NCBI RefSeq assembly: GCF_900116415.1
Contig: NZ_FPAP01000005.1
Span: 62,001-126,000, forward strand
Direction of reading: 5' to 3'
From: Chryseobacterium formosense
GTDB taxonomy: Bacteria > Bacteroidota > Bacteroidia > Flavobacteriales > Weeksellaceae
DNA: 64,000 nucleotides
Position 1 is the first letter of the stretch, and each line of letters begins with the position of its first letter. Of the stretch, positions 9,053-19,072 are shown in pieces. Below the pieces are notes generated by a model. It was not told the DNA's origin and did no database searches. It worked only from the letters and a program-made list of their open reading frames with translations. A program made the translations under genes and the position numbers.

Positions 9053-12000
9053 TTATTCTTCCAATCTTACGTCTAATCCAAGACCTTGTAACTCGTGAAG
9101 TAATACGTTGAAAGATTCAGGAATACCTGGTTCAGGCATTGCTTCACCTTTCGCAATCGCTTCATAAGTTTTTGCTCTACCAATCACGTCATCCGACTTC
9201 ACAGTCAGGATTTCTCTAAGGATATTCGATGCTCCGAATGCTTCAAGAGCCCAAACCTCCATCTCTCCGAATCTCTGACCTCCAAACTGAGCTTTACCTC
9301 CTAATGGCTGCTGAGTAATCAATGAGTAAGGACCGATAGAACGTGCGTGCATTTTGTCATCAACCATGTGACCAAGTTTCAGCATATAAATGATACCAAC
9401 TGTTGCAGCCTGTGTAAATCTTTCTCCGGTACCACCATCATAAAGGTGAGTGTGACCGAATTTAGGAAGACCTGCTTTCTCAGTGTACTCTGTAATCTGA
9501 TCAAGACTTGCTCCGTCAAAGATTGGCGTAGCGAACTTCAATCCTAATTTTCTACCTGCCCATCCAAGAACAGTTTCGTAGATCTGACCGATGTTCATAC
9601 GCGAAGGTACCCCAAGTGGATTCAATACGATATCTACCGGTGTTCCGTCTTCAAGGAATGGCATATCTTCTTCACGAACGATTCTCGAAACGATACCCTT
9701 GTTACCGTGACGACCTGCCATTTTATCTCCTACATTCAGTTTACGTTTTTTAGCGATATACACTTTAGCCAACTTCATGATACCAGCAGGAAGCTCATCT
9801 CCGATTGAAATTGCAAATTTCTCACGGTTTTTAACTCCTTGAATATCGTTGAATTTGATTTTATAGTTGTGAATCAACTGCTTGATCAATTCATTCTTAT
9901 CGTTGTCAACAGTCCAATCTGCACCGCTTACGTTTACGTAGTCTTCAACTGAAGTCAATAATTTATGAGTAAATTTCATACCCTTACCGATGATTTCTTC
10001 ATCTAAGTCGTTGGTAACTCCCTGAGAAGTTTTACCGCTAACCAAAGTATTTAATTTTTCAATTAAACTATTTCTCAACTCGTCAAACTTAGCCTTGTAA
10101 GTGTTTTCAATTTCTTCAAGTTTAAGTTTTTCTTCAGTTCTTTTCTTTTTGTCTTTAATGTTTCTAGAGAACAATTTTTTGTTGATCACAACACCTCTTA
10201 ATGAAGAATCAGCTTTCAATGAAGCGTCTTTTACATCACCAGCTTTGTCACCGAAGATTGCTCTAAGAAGTTTTTCTTCAGGAGTCGGGTCAGATTCACC
10301 TTTTGGAGTGATTTTACCAATCATAATATCTCCTGGCTTCACTTCAGCACCGATTCTGATCATACCATTCTCGTCAAGATCTTTCGTAGCTTCTTCAGAA
10401 ACGTTAGGAATATCTGCCGTCAATTCTTCCATACCTAATTTGGTATCACGAACTTCAAGAGAATATTCATCTACGTGGATTGAAGTAAACCAGTCTTCAC
10501 GTACAACTTTTTCGTTGATTACGATCGCATCCTCGAAGTTATAACCTTTCCAAGGCATGAACGCAACCACTAAGTTTCTACCAAGAGCCAATTCTCCGTT
10601 TTCTGTGGCATAACCGTCGCAAAGCACCTGTCCTTTTTCCACTGTATCCCCTACTCTTACGTTTGGTCTTAGGGTAATGGTTGTACTTTGATTGGTTTTT
10701 CTGAACTTAGTAAGGTTATATGTTTTCGTAGCAGATTCGAATGACACTAAATCTTCGTCTTCGCTTCTTTCATATTTGATAACAATTTTATCAGCATCTA
10801 CATATTCTACAGTACCTGTACCTTCAGCATTGATCAAAATTCTAGAATCTTTTGCCACCTGCTGTTCCAGACCAGTACCTACAATCGGAGCCTGTGGCTT
10901 CAACAATGGTACAGCCTGACGCATCATGTTTGATCCCATCAACGCACGGTTCGCATCATCATGTTCCAAGAAAGGAATCAATGAAGCTGAAATACCGGAA
11001 ATCTGATTCGGAGCAACATCAATAAGGTTTACCTGAGTAGGCTCTACTACAGGATAATCACCATCAAGTCTTGCAATAATTCTGTCTGTTTCGAAGTCAC
11101 CGCTATCGCTCAATTCAACGTTTGCCTGAGCAATTACTTTATCTTCTTCGTCTTCTGCATTTAAGTAAATCGGATCAGCATTTAAATCAACTTTACCTTC
11201 ATTTACTTGTCTGTAAGGAGTTTCGATGAAACCTAAAGTATTGATTTTAGCATAAATTCCTAAAGATGAAATCAAACCGATATTTGGTCCTTCCGGAGTT
11301 TCAATCGGACAAATTCTTCCGTAGTGCGTATGGTGAACGTCACGAACCTCGAAACCTGCTCTTTCTCTTGATAAACCACCAGGTCCTAGTGCAGAAAGTC
11401 TACGCTTGTGCGTGATTTCTGATAGCGGGTTGGTTTGGTCCATGAACTGAGAAAGCTGGTTGGTACCGAAGAACGAGTTGATTACTGATGTTAACGTTTT
11501 AGCATTAACAAGATCAAGCGGAGTAAAGATTTCGTTATCCCTAACGTTCATTCTTTCCTTAATTGTTCTTGCAATTCTTGAAAGACCTACACCGAACTGT
11601 CCTGCCAATTGCTCACCAACAGTCTTAATTCTTCTGTTTGATAAGTGATCGATATCATCAACATCTGTTTTTGAGTTTACCAACTCAATCAAATGTCTTA
11701 CGATAGCAATAATATCTTCTTTTGTAAGAACTTCGGTAGTTGTAGGAATCTTAAGATTTAACTTTTTGTTTAGTCTGTAACGTCCAACTTCACCTAATGA
11801 ATATCTTTGCTCAGAGAAGAATAATTTTTCAATGATTCCTCTTGCAGTTTCCTCATCGGGTGGATCTGCATTTCTTAACTGACGATAGATATATTCTACA
11901 GCTTCTTTTTCAGAGTTTGTAGGGTCTTTCTGTAATGTATTCTGAATGATAGAGAACTCGTTGCTGTTTTCTTTGTGAATCAGGATAGATTTCACACCAG

Positions 12001-12874
12001 CATCAAGAATTAGATCCAAATGTTCTTTTTCAAGAACTGTTTCTCTATCTAAGATGATTTCGTTTCTTTCGATAGAAACTACTTCACCGGTATCTTCGTC
12101 TACGAAATCTTCGAACCAAGTGTTCAATACTCTCGCAGCCAATACTCTTCCTTCTACTTTTTTAAGGGCAGCTTTAGAAACTTTCACTTCTTCAGCAAGA
12201 TCGAAGATCTGAAGGATATCCTTATCAGATTCAAAACCGATTGCTCTTAATAGAGTTGTTAATGGTAATTTTTTCTTACGGTCGATATACGCGTACATTA
12301 CGCTGTTGATATCGGTTGTAAATTCCATCCAAGATCCTTTGAAAGGAATAATTCTTGAATAATAAAGTTTAGTTCCGTTGGCGTGGTAAGTCTGTCCGAA
12401 GAATACACCCGGAGATCTGTGTAACTGAGTTACGATAACACGCTCTGCTCCATTGATAATGAATGAACCAGAAGGAGTCATGTAAGGAACCGGACCTAAA
12501 TAAACATCTTGCACAACCGTCTGAAAATCTTCATGTTCAGGATCTGTACAATACAATTTAAGTCTCGCTTTTAGAGGAACTGAATACGTTAAACCTCTTT
12601 CCACACACTCGTCGATCGAATAACGTGGAGAATCTACCAGATAATCTAAAAACTCAAGTACAAACTGGTTTCTAGAATCGGTAATTGGAAAGTTTTCCTG
12701 GAAGGTTTTGTGCAAACCTTCTTTCTTTCTGTCTTCAGGAAGTGTATCTAACTGGAAAAAATCTTTAAATGACTCCAACTGGATATCCAAGAAATCCGGA
12801 GTAATGATTTTTCCTTTAGCCGAAGAGAAATTAATTCTCTCCACTCCCCTAGTTGTTGATGTTGTTTTACTCAT
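9053..12874 (-). CDS. rpoB: DNA-directed RNA polymerase subunit beta
   Basis: 1273 residues, the usual length in Flavobacteriia. Seen: the N-terminal RINFSSAKG start; the rifampicin-pocket region ([34 protein letters not shown]), which looks wild type; the GRHGNKG loop; and the C-terminal [18 protein letters not shown] block that contacts beta'. It forms the catalytic centre with beta'. Unusually, the gene upstream is not rplL but a 7.8-kb set of exported-protein genes, ended by a terminator at 13243-13265; rpoB therefore needs its own promoter, and a good candidate lies at 13207-13237. Confidence 0.98.
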   Translation of the reverse strand: MSKTTSTTRGVERINFSSAKGKIITPDFLDIQLESFKDFFQLDTLPEDRKKEGLHKTFQENFPITDSRNQFVLEFLDYLVDSPRYSIDECVERGLTYSVPLKARLKLYCTDPEHEDFQTVVQDVYLGPVPYMTPSGSFIINGAERVIVTQLHRSPGVFFGQTYHANGTKLYYSRIIPFKGSWMEFTTDINSVMYAYIDRKKKLPLTTLLRAIGFESDKDILQIFDLAEEVKVSKAALKKVEGRVLAARVLNTWFEDFVDEDTGEVVSIERNEIILDRETVLEKEHLDLILDAGVKSILIHKENSNEFSIIQNTLQKDPTNSEKEAVEYIYRQLRNADPPDEETARGIIEKLFFSEQRYSLGEVGRYRLNKKLNLKIPTTTEVLTKEDIIAIVRHLIELVNSKTDVDDIDHLSNRRIKTVGEQLAGQFGVGLSRIARTIKERMNVRDNEIFTPLDLVNAKTLTSVINSFFGTNQLSQFMDQTNPLSEITHKRRLSALGPGGLSRERAGFEVRDVHHTHYGRICPIETPEGPNIGLISSLGIYAKINTLGFIETPYRQVNEGKVDLNADPIYLNAEDEEDKVIAQANVELSDSGDFETDRIIARLDGDYPVVEPTQVNLIDVAPNQISGISASLIPFLEHDDANRALMGSNMMRQAVPLLKPQAPIVGTGLEQQVAKDSRILINAEGTGTVEYVDADKIVIKYERSEDEDLVSFESATKTYNLTKFRKTNQSTTITLRPNVRVGDTVEKGQVLCDGYATENGELALGRNLVVAFMPWKGYNFEDAIVINEKVVREDWFTSIHVDEYSLEVRDTKLGMEELTADIPNVSEEATKDLDENGMIRIGAEVKPGDIMIGKITPKGESDPTPEEKLLRAIFGDKAGDVKDASLKADSSLRGVVINKKLFSRNIKDKKKRTEEKLKLEEIENTYKAKFDELRNSLIEKLNTLVSGKTSQGVTNDLDEEIIGKGMKFTHKLLTSVEDYVNVSGADWTVDNDKNELIKQLIHNYKIKFNDIQGVKNREKFAISIGDELPAGIMKLAKVYIAKKRKLNVGDKMAGRHGNKGIVSRIVREEDMPFLEDGTPVDIVLNPLGVPSRMNIGQIYETVLGWAGRKLGLKFATPIFDGASLDQITEYTEKAGLPKFGHTHLYDGGTGERFTQAATVGIIYMLKLGHMVDDKMHARSIGPYSLITQQPLGGKAQFGGQRFGEMEVWALEAFGASNILREILTVKSDDVIGRAKTYEAIAKGEAMPEPGIPESFNVLLHELQGLGLDVRLEE

Positions 12875-12975
12875 AAAACTTTTAAGAAAGGGTTAAAAAA
12901 TATTTTGTTTTTATTCAAAAATATCAGATAATCAAGAGCCAAGAAAAAAGTAAAAAGATTAAAGGAATATATAAC

Positions 12976-13200
12976 TTTGGCGCCGTTATGTATGTTTCTT
13001 TTACCTTGTTTCTTTTGTCTTTCGATATCTAACTGCAACACTGGTATATCTTTTCACAGTGTAGTGCAAAATATTTTTATTTTTATCTAATGGAGTTAAA
13101 AAGACGATAATACAACAAAAACAAGAAACACTCTTTCAAATTTATGAAAGAGTTGATTTTCAATAGATTACTGTATTATGTTTAATTTTAGCGCCAAAAG
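12976..13200 (-). promoter_or_regulatory. Candidate structured leader RNA of rpoBC
   Basis: TTTGGCGC near the predicted 5' end of the transcript (13198..13191) is complementary to GCGCCAAA 208 bases later (12983..12976); both are GC-rich islands in AT-rich DNA. Inside this closing helix are two local hairpins: ACTCTTTCA/TGAAAGAGT at 13130-13153 and ACACTG/CAGTGT near 13039-13068. The layout resembles a regulatory leader, but no known class is recognised. Confidence 0.4.
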
Positions 13201-13206
13201 AGAATG

Positions 13207-13237
13207 CAAATTTACATAATTTTAATTTTATATGCAA
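13207..13237 (-). promoter_or_regulatory. rpoBC promoter
   Basis: On the minus strand TTG (13237..13235), 20 bases, then TAAATTTG (13214..13207): both Bacteroidetes promoter boxes. The start would be near 13201, about 330 bases before the rpoB ATG. It lies directly after the terminator of the island. Confidence 0.65.
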
Positions 13238-13242
13238 TAAAA

Positions 13243-13265
13243 AACCACTTCATTTTGAAGTGGTT
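13243..13265 (-). terminator. Terminator of the surface-protein island
   Basis: AACCACTTC and GAAGTGGTT form a perfect 9-bp stem with a 5-nt loop, followed by a T-rich run on the minus strand. It lies 60 bases after the stop of the last island gene and just upstream of the rpoB promoter, so it insulates rpoBC. Confidence 0.85.
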
Positions 13266-13324
13266 ATGAATTTATTTTTAAATCTGTTTTAAAATCCAGT
13301 CAGGATCACAGCAATGCTCAGGAA

Positions 13325-13897
13325 TTATCTCCAGTAATTCCATTTTACACCATCATACACTGCAAGTGAGTTGCTTTGTGTATCATAGCACATCATCCCC
13401 GGATAAGGACTTTTCACTGTTGTATGAGGATTTCTTACGTGTGGCAAAACCATTGCTTTATCGGCAGATTCTAAAACCAGTACCCCGGAAGCAGCCGTCG
13501 TACTTGAACCGATGATCACACCTCCATTCAAACCTGTACTCGGGTTATTAAGATCAGCAGGAATATCATTCCCAGCAGCATCAGATAAATTTACCCAAGC
13601 CCCGTTTGTAAACATTCTGACCATTCTTAATGCACGATCAAAAACAAATGTCCCATTGTTAGGATTGTTTGTCGTTGGCGCAGTTACGGCATATGAAGGT
13701 GAAGCAGTTACTGCAGGAAGAATGATCCCATTTTCATTGGTTGTTGCAGGATCTGTGGAAGCTTCCGTAGCAGTTGCTCCGGCAAAATCTAAAATCGTAT
13801 TAACTCCGTTAACCGACTGTTTACCAATAGCAATTTGTGCATTGAAAAGACATCCACCAAAAATTAAAAAACCAACAAGTATATTATTTAGTTTCAT
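13325..13897 (-). CDS. Exported short protein with two LPxV/GMMxYD modules
   Basis: 190 residues from MKLNNILVG; the in-frame Met at 13924 would overlap the upstream gene, and this one starts at a clean signal peptide (ending LFNAQ). It contains the same ~60-residue module twice: an ILPAV or VLPHV segment, about 20 variable residues, GTFVFD or GMMCYD, then an aromatic-ending strand (NGAWVNL, DGVKWNYW). The C-terminal copy closely matches the C-terminus of the protein at 18532-19065. Similar KGFLPPR...GMMVYNTT...GxxW modules are common in exported Bacteroidetes proteins, with no known function. No T9SS sorting domain is seen. It is the short partner of the long gene directly upstream (16 bases away). 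Confidence 0.75.
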   Translation of the reverse strand: MKLNNILVGFLIFGGCLFNAQIAIGKQSVNGVNTILDFAGATATEASTDPATTNENGIILPAVTASPSYAVTAPTTNNPNNGTFVFDRALRMVRMFTNGAWVNLSDAAGNDIPADLNNPSTGLNGGVIIGSSTTAASGVLVLESADKAMVLPHVRNPHTTVKSPYPGMMCYDTQSNSLAVYDGVKWNYWR

Positions 13898-13913
13898 TTT
13901 TTTTAAGTTTAAA

Positions 13914-15842
13914 TTAATAATCATTACAGCTTTTTTTCAGACATCTCCAGAATGATCCGTTGTATAATTTCACACACTGATCCGCTATATCATATATCAG
14001 CATTCCTTTTTTAGGTTCAGTAATTACTCCTGAATTTGCAACACGAGTAATAACAAACCCTTTATCTTTTGATTCCAAAGCGACGAAACCGTTCGGTACA
14101 GCTTCCGGCCATATCGACAATTTATTTAGCGTCGTAATTCCAAATTTTGTTGGCGCACCACCGGTTATTGTAGACCCATCTTTCGTACATGTACAATTGT
14201 TGGCATAAGCACCTGCGGCATCATAGTAAGCAACAGTAATTACAGATCCTACAACTCTACACTTTCCTGAGGCTACCGTGAAAAAGCCATAATAAGTTCC
14301 CGGGCCAACCGCTGTAACATTGGTAATAACAGGACTGGTTACATCATTTGTAGCATGCCATTCTACTTCACTAGGGTTCGCTTCCTGAACAGCATTATTT
14401 AAGTTAGCCGTTGTACCCTGACAGATATTTAAATTCTGAATTCTCGGACCTGCATCTGCACCACAAACTATCAAAATAGCAGTTGAGTAGCTGTAAGTAT
14501 TAGGATTACCAGAACCGTTTGTTCCATCTCCCATACTACCACCGGTTTTATGCCCCACATAACCAAAATACTGTGAACATTTTTTCACATTAACAGTGGT
14601 ATGACCTCCCGTTTCCACAGCAACAACCTCATCAGTTAAGTTTAAACCGTTAGCAGCAGTCGTTTGTCCAGGCATATAAATTGGATCATATACTGCTCCA
14701 TTCGACGCACCCCCAATCATATTTCCAGAATTAGATCCCCATGCCCAAAGTTTGTTAGTCGTGGTTAAAACATTAATGGCTGCAGCACTAGAATTATCAT
14801 GCTCATTAGCAGAGAACCATACAATATTTTCTAAAACACCCAATCCCTGACCTGACTGATCGGTAATTTTTTGTGGCTGAATCCAAGTCGTTCTTGTCGT
14901 TGTACCACCATCTCCAAGTTGTTTTTGGCTATTATCTCCCATTCCATAGAGCTTATTATTAGTTCCCAAAAGATAATATGTCTGCAAAGTACCATTTTGA
15001 GTCATCCCTATCATTTTAGGAGTAACTCCAGCAGGAACCGTAACCTCAGTTGCAAAAGTTCTGTTTGCAGCAGCACTACCATTCACATAAGTACCCGTAC
15101 CCCAAGTATAAAGCTTTCCTGTTGAAGTCAAAGCAAATAAAGCATTTGGAGTTCCTCTCATCACCACAATATTAGCCAAATCAGGATTACTTGCATCAGC
15201 TGTTCTCACACGATGCCATACATTATTTGCAATTACCTGAGCTGATCCATCACCATTCTTATTTCCATTAAAAGATAAAACCCAAGCAGCTCCTGTACAT
15301 GTAACAATCGCCAAAGTACCATAAGAACCAAACATCATTTTTACGTCTGTCGGCGCTACTCCAGCAGGAAGACCATCAGTTTTTCCGTTCACAGAAATCT
15401 TACCAAAAGCAGTAGTAGACTTAATTGTTGCATCAACCAAAGTCCCTGTAGTTCCCCACACATAAAGTCCATCTGTAGTAAGAAGAGCAAATTGTCGTAT
15501 ACCAGAATAATTACTTCCAGCCGCCACTTTTAACGGACTACCCGCATACACAAAATTTTGAGTCGCTGTAGCGGACGGTCCGATCACTGTTGGTGAAAAC
15601 AAATTCCCCGTACCATTGGAAGCCGTTCCTTCACCCCATATTTTAAAGGTTCCATCTTTTTCTTTTGCCAAAGAAGAGTGAAAAGTGCTTATCAGGTTAT
15701 CATACTCTAAAGTATTCGGATCGGTACTGTACACAAACGTATTTGAATTACAACCCGAGACGCAATATTGCGCTTTTACGCCGGACAAAATCCCGGTTAT
15801 AAAAAGCGAAAATACCGTTAAGACATATATATTTTTCATCAT
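13914..15842 (-). CDS. Exported RCC1-repeat-like protein, long partner
   Basis: 642 residues with a signal peptide (ending VKAQ). Residues about 60-430 contain RCC1/BNR-like blades: recurring phrases such as LYVWGTTGT, KLYTWGTGTY, KLYGMGDNSQKQLGDGG and KLWAWGSNSG, so a seven-bladed propeller is likely. Cysteine-bearing linkers follow (GPRIQNLNICQGT). The last ~75 residues carry the island's module (ALESKDKGFVITR, GMLIYDIADQC, NGSFWRCL). The same tail occurs in the 678-residue protein of the other cassette. The protein should be outside the inner membrane; binding partner unknown. Confidence 0.75.
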   Translation of the reverse strand: MMKNIYVLTVFSLFITGILSGVKAQYCVSGCNSNTFVYSTDPNTLEYDNLISTFHSSLAKEKDGTFKIWGEGTASNGTGNLFSPTVIGPSATATQNFVYAGSPLKVAAGSNYSGIRQFALLTTDGLYVWGTTGTLVDATIKSTTAFGKISVNGKTDGLPAGVAPTDVKMMFGSYGTLAIVTCTGAAWVLSFNGNKNGDGSAQVIANNVWHRVRTADASNPDLANIVVMRGTPNALFALTSTGKLYTWGTGTYVNGSAAANRTFATEVTVPAGVTPKMIGMTQNGTLQTYYLLGTNNKLYGMGDNSQKQLGDGGTTTRTTWIQPQKITDQSGQGLGVLENIVWFSANEHDNSSAAAINVLTTTNKLWAWGSNSGNMIGGASNGAVYDPIYMPGQTTAANGLNLTDEVVAVETGGHTTVNVKKCSQYFGYVGHKTGGSMGDGTNGSGNPNTYSYSTAILIVCGADAGPRIQNLNICQGTTANLNNAVQEANPSEVEWHATNDVTSPVITNVTAVGPGTYYGFFTVASGKCRVVGSVITVAYYDAAGAYANNCTCTKDGSTITGGAPTKFGITTLNKLSIWPEAVPNGFVALESKDKGFVITRVANSGVITEPKKGMLIYDIADQCVKLYNGSFWRCLKKSCNDY

Positions 15843-15844
15843 TT

Positions 15845-16525
15845 TTATTTAATTTTTTGAGTTAAAGTATATGACTGTACTTGTCCGTTAACATCTTTAA
15901 AGTCCAGCATGATATAATTTCCTTTTTCTGCTACCCCATCAAGCAAAAAAGCAAGTTTATTGACTCCGGGTTTTAAAATTGTTTTTTTATCCTTCAACGT
16001 TCCTACGATAGAAGTACCCACACCTGCAGTTTTAAAACCATGCTCGTAAACTGCGTTTTCATTTTCAGCAGAAGAATAAAGTACATCTACAGTTACAGTT
16101 ATTCCTTTTGACGACTGTCCATCTGCAATATTTTTTGAAAATTTCAGTGTAGACCAGTCAAAATCCATTTTAGTATTACTTACCTTAATGTTTAATTTTG
16201 AAGGATATTGATCATGGTCACATGACTCTTCATTGTGTGCGTGTTTTTGTTGGATAGACAAAACATAGTTTCCGGGAACAGTAAACGCTTTATTTACAAA
16301 ATCGCCTTTACCTTGATTGATCAGATCTCCAGTTGAGTTTTTAAGTTCCCAGCTTACATTCGGATTAAGCGAATAGGAAAATGGTGTGTTGTAAGAAATT
16401 ACAACATCTTCTTTCGTTTCTTTTTCTTGTTCAACACTTTGTTGTGCCAAAACGAAACCTGCAGTAAAAAGCAATGCAAATAATTGCAGCTTACTCACTA
16501 TCAAATTTGAGTAACATTTTTTCAT
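15845..16525 (-). CDS. Exported protein of unknown function, island
   Basis: 226 residues from MKKCYSNLI; the longer frame adds 31 residues before the signal peptide and is unlikely. Signal peptide ends VLAQ. The remainder is predicted beta-rich with an Ig-like feel: VSWELKNSTGDLINQGKGDF, FTVPGNYVLSIQQKH, VTVDVLYSS, GVNKLAFLLDG. A His/Cys-containing patch (HAHNEESCDHD) sits near residue 95. I do not recognise a family. It lies 2 bases before the RCC1-like gene and 120 bases after the 224-residue gene, in the same direction, so it probably belongs to that operon. Confidence 0.7.
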   Translation of the reverse strand: MKKCYSNLIVSKLQLFALLFTAGFVLAQQSVEQEKETKEDVVISYNTPFSYSLNPNVSWELKNSTGDLINQGKGDFVNKAFTVPGNYVLSIQQKHAHNEESCDHDQYPSKLNIKVSNTKMDFDWSTLKFSKNIADGQSSKGITVTVDVLYSSAENENAVYEHGFKTAGVGTSIVGTLKDKKTILKPGVNKLAFLLDGVAEKGNYIMLDFKDVNGQVQSYTLTQKIK

Positions 16526-16645
16526 TTGAATAATTATTGTTTTTAATATTGTTGCGTAAGAGCAATAGAAATCCTCAACTATAAAAACTTGATCTTTATA
16601 GCTGTAAAGAATTACCATTACTTGATTGATGAACTTTTAGAAGCT

Positions 16646-17320
16646 CTAAATATAATAAACTGTAAAGAATACAGGCGGAGGCCTTACAGAAAAGGCATTT
16701 GCATAAAAGAAATTAACAGCCTGCTCGCTGTAATTTGTAATTTTTTGTCTTTGCTCCTGATTGAATGCAACTTTGTCTTGATAAAGCTTATCTGAGATAA
16801 AAAATTTATTCAGATCATGATGTTGCTGACCCGGCGATAAATATTCAAGATTTACACCTGAAAGAGAAATAATATCCTGTTGAGAAGGAAATACCTGAAG
16901 TTGTTTAACTGGAAAACTTTTTTGGCGAGTTTCAAAATCCTGAATCTTTTTACGAATTTTTTTTAGCTCCTCCTTTTGGTTCTTACTTTCCGCAATTTTA
17001 GCTTTATTATCAAAGTTCTTCGATTGCTTAACCCCAGCAACTAAAACATCTTTCTGAGCATCATACGAAACAGATCCATTGTCTAAAGTGATTTTGCCTG
17101 AGCTTATTTGCTTGTTGAATTCCGCATCTGCACTATAAACCACTGCTCCCTGACTCAAAACGATTGTTGCATTATGGCTATTCCCATTCTCAACTTGAGC
17201 ACGCAAAGTCTGATTAAAAGAAATAAATACCAAAAAGCTACAAATACAAAAAAATCTCAGGCTTTTTCGAAAGCTTGAATTTTCAAATTCATAATTCAGA
17301 TTTAGTAAATTTCTTTTCAA
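16646..17320 (-). CDS. Exported SADxxFN protein, paralogue 1
   Basis: 224 residues. A long N-terminal segment (1-26) precedes a signal-like helix ending LRAQ. After it comes a segment shared with the 134-residue protein at 17847-18251: IVLSQGAVVYSADAEFNKQIS here, ISLKDGATLFSADESFNRQIS there. A Lys/Glu-rich, probably helical stretch (NQKEELKKIRKKIQDFE) follows, and the protein ends in aromatic residues (PPPVFFTVYYI). No family is recognised. It opens the second cassette of the island; no good promoter was found, but 17321-17846 is non-coding. Confidence 0.65.
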   Translation of the reverse strand: MKRNLLNLNYEFENSSFRKSLRFFCICSFLVFISFNQTLRAQVENGNSHNATIVLSQGAVVYSADAEFNKQISSGKITLDNGSVSYDAQKDVLVAGVKQSKNFDNKAKIAESKNQKEELKKIRKKIQDFETRQKSFPVKQLQVFPSQQDIISLSGVNLEYLSPGQQHHDLNKFFISDKLYQDKVAFNQEQRQKITNYSEQAVNFFYANAFSVRPPPVFFTVYYI

Positions 17321-17576
17321 TCACGTTCAGTTAGGGAATTGCAAAAATAACAATAATATTTGATTATAAAATGAAAATCAATATTAAATTTAAGTTTAAT
17401 TGCCTGAAAATAGGACATAATCGTTTATGTGCGATAAATATATTTCACTTTGTATGGTTTTATAATTAATCAAAAGCACAACGATTTTAATCAATATTTG
17501 CATATAATGAAATTTCTATTCGAATTAATACAGAAAAATTGAAAAAGAACAATGAAATTATATAAAATCAAAAGAG

Positions 17577-17612
17577 AAAATCCCCAGTTTATCATAAAAC
17601 TATGGGGATTTT
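17577..17612 (-). terminator. Orphan hairpin in the island gap
   Basis: AAAATCCCCA and TGGGGATTTT form a 10-bp stem, extended by AGTTT against AAAACT with a small asymmetry. A T-poor but AT-rich sequence follows. It is not immediately after any gene. Confidence 0.4.
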
Positions 17613-17732
17613 AAAATTAATATAGTGATGATTTGGTTTAGGTATGTTGTGTATTTTGCAAACAATTTCTATGCCTAAAATAAGTTTAATTAAAATTACC
17701 TATAAAACGATAATCTCATATAAGCTTAAAAT

Positions 17733-17762
17733 AAAATTCCTCAACACATGTTGGGGAATTTT
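17733..17762 (-). terminator. Terminator of the first island cassette
   Basis: AAAATTCCTCAACA and TGTTGGGGAATTTT form a 14-bp stem with one mismatch and a 2-nt centre, 85 bases past the stop of the 134-residue gene. It is AT-rich on both sides. Confidence 0.6.
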
Positions 17763-17846
17763 ATAATCTGAAAGATATATAATAAATGATTTAATGGTTG
17801 AACACAGCTTCCAAAGTCTGTGCCACAACTCAATTTCAAAACAATA

Positions 17847-18251
17847 TTAACAGTAATTCATCGTAAATTTATTGTTTAGGAAAAAATAAGATACTTTCTT
17901 TTTATCTTTTTTTGCAGGCTCTTCTTTTTTCTTTTCTTTCGCTGAATCTTTTGTAACATGACCACTTCCTGTTTTTGGAGCGGTCATTTCTAAATTTTTG
18001 CCTTCTTCTTTATTTTTCTGATAAGCAACAGTCGCTTTATCGCGAATAATTTTTTTCCCTGAAATCTGACGGTTGAAAGATTCATCAGCAGAAAAAAGAG
18101 TTGCACCATCTTTCAGACTAATACTTGCCTTCGGACTCACTTTTGCAGAATCTTTAGACTGAGCATTCAGTAACGAACAAAACAGACAAAATACGATTGG
18201 TAATATAGCAGCATAACCCGCAAATGTTCTTGATTTAAAAAGTTTTCTCAA
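17847..18251 (-). CDS. Exported SADxxFN protein, paralogue 2
   Basis: 134 residues: signal peptide (1-31, ending LLNAQ), the segment ISLKDGATLFSADESFNRQIS shared with the 224-residue paralogue, then a Lys/Glu-rich tail of charge clusters (KEKKKEEPAKKDKKK) and an aromatic end (VSYFFLNNKF). No known family. It is the third gene of the first cassette (678, 207, 134 residues in reading order), 280 bases after the short module protein. The shared segment in both cassettes suggests it is a functional part of the set. Confidence 0.6.
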   Translation of the reverse strand: MRKLFKSRTFAGYAAILPIVFCLFCSLLNAQSKDSAKVSPKASISLKDGATLFSADESFNRQISGKKIIRDKATVAYQKNKEEGKNLEMTAPKTGSGHVTKDSAKEKKKEEPAKKDKKKVSYFFLNNKFTMNYC

Positions 18252-18484
18252 TTTGATTTGATTTTAATAGATAGTCAAATAATGATTACAAATATATACA
18301 TATTATGCGCTCAATCATAAATAATTTTCATTAATAATAGGTTAATTACAAATAATAATTAAAATATTACACAAAAAGATTAAAAAAATTCATATATAAT
18401 TCACGATTTTTAGAAATTACAATTCGTCTTAATACTTTCTGTCAATAACAATTCCGTTGATTGAATATGTTATTGAAATAAAAC

Positions 18485-18513
18485 AAGCAGCCGGATTTAT
18501 CACATCCGGTCTG
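18485..18513 (-). terminator. Hairpin after short module gene of cassette 1
   Basis: AGCAGCCGGAT and ATCCGGTCTGCT pair with one bulged base, 18 bases after the stop at 18532. The downstream sequence on the minus strand includes TTTTATTT. A likely terminator or attenuator between this gene and the 134-residue gene. Confidence 0.6.
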
Positions 18514-18531
18514 CTATTAGAATTAAAGAAT

Positions 18532-19065
18532 TCATGAACGCCAGTACGACCAAACACTTCCATTAAATACAGCCAGAAGTTTTTTTGTAGTATCGTACAC
18601 CATCATTCCGGGTGAAGGATTCACAATATTACGATTAGGGTCTGCAACTTTTGGCAATATCATTGCTTTATCGGCATCTTCCAAAACCAGAATTCCAGGT
18701 GTAGATGAAGGCGTACCGATAGAGACTTTTGCAGTAGAATTTTCATCAGTCGTATTCTGAATTGCAGTTCCATCCACAAATGTTACAGGATCAATCGTTG
18801 TTCCTTCCGTATTTACTGAAAGATCCTTCCACCCACTTGCATATTTTACTTTTACTTTTTTATCATTAAGAGTGTAAACCATGGTTCCGTTTACCGCTCC
18901 TACAACATCATCTGTTTTGTCTACCCAAGGTAGAAGAAGACCACGATGCTGATCTCCAAACTCAAGAGAAACCGCATTACTTGAAACTGATGACTTTCCT
19001 ATTGAAACTTGCGAAAAAACAGTCATGGAGAATACTGAGAAAATAATTATAGCTAAATTTTTCAT
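18532..19065 (-). CDS. Exported short protein with two LPxV/GMMxYD modules
   Basis: 177 residues from MKNLAIIIF; the longer frame runs back into the preceding gene and is rejected. Signal peptide ends VFSQ. Two copies of the module: LLLPWVDKTD ... GTMVYTLN ... ASGWKDL, and MILPKVADPN ... GMMVYDTT ... NGSVWSYW. Its N-terminal VSIGKSSV also matches IAIGKQSV of the paralogue at 13325-13897. It follows the 678-residue gene by 7 bases, the same long-then-short order as the other cassette. Function unknown. Confidence 0.75.
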   Translation of the reverse strand: MKNLAIIIFSVFSMTVFSQVSIGKSSVSSNAVSLEFGDQHRGLLLPWVDKTDDVVGAVNGTMVYTLNDKKVKVKYASGWKDLSVNTEGTTIDPVTFVDGTAIQNTTDENSTAKVSIGTPSSTPGILVLEDADKAMILPKVADPNRNIVNPSPGMMVYDTTKKLLAVFNGSVWSYWRS

Positions 19066-19072
19066 TTTAAAA

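Larger units (their letters stand above)
12875..13324. other. rpoB leader and promoter region, no gene
   Basis: This 450-base gap codes for nothing I can see. It holds, in minus-strand order, the terminator of the upstream island (13265-13243), a consensus promoter (13237-13207) and a long structured leader. A TAACTTTG on the plus strand at 12972-12979 has no partner box and no gene to serve. Confidence 0.7.
17321..17846. other. Non-coding gap inside the island
   Basis: AT-rich 526-base gap with two terminator-like hairpins (17577-17612 and 17733-17762) and no credible gene. The first hairpin has no obvious gene upstream of it, so it may be what remains of a lost gene or serve an unseen small RNA between 17613 and 17732. 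Confidence 0.5.

Noticed and set aside
10101..10544. 147-codon plus-strand open frame inside rpoB
   Set aside because: Antisense to the conserved beta subunit; Ser-rich composition is typical of such shadows.
12972..12979. TAACTTTG promoter-like box on the plus strand
   Set aside because: No -33 partner and no plus-strand gene downstream; it is better explained as part of the rpoB leader.
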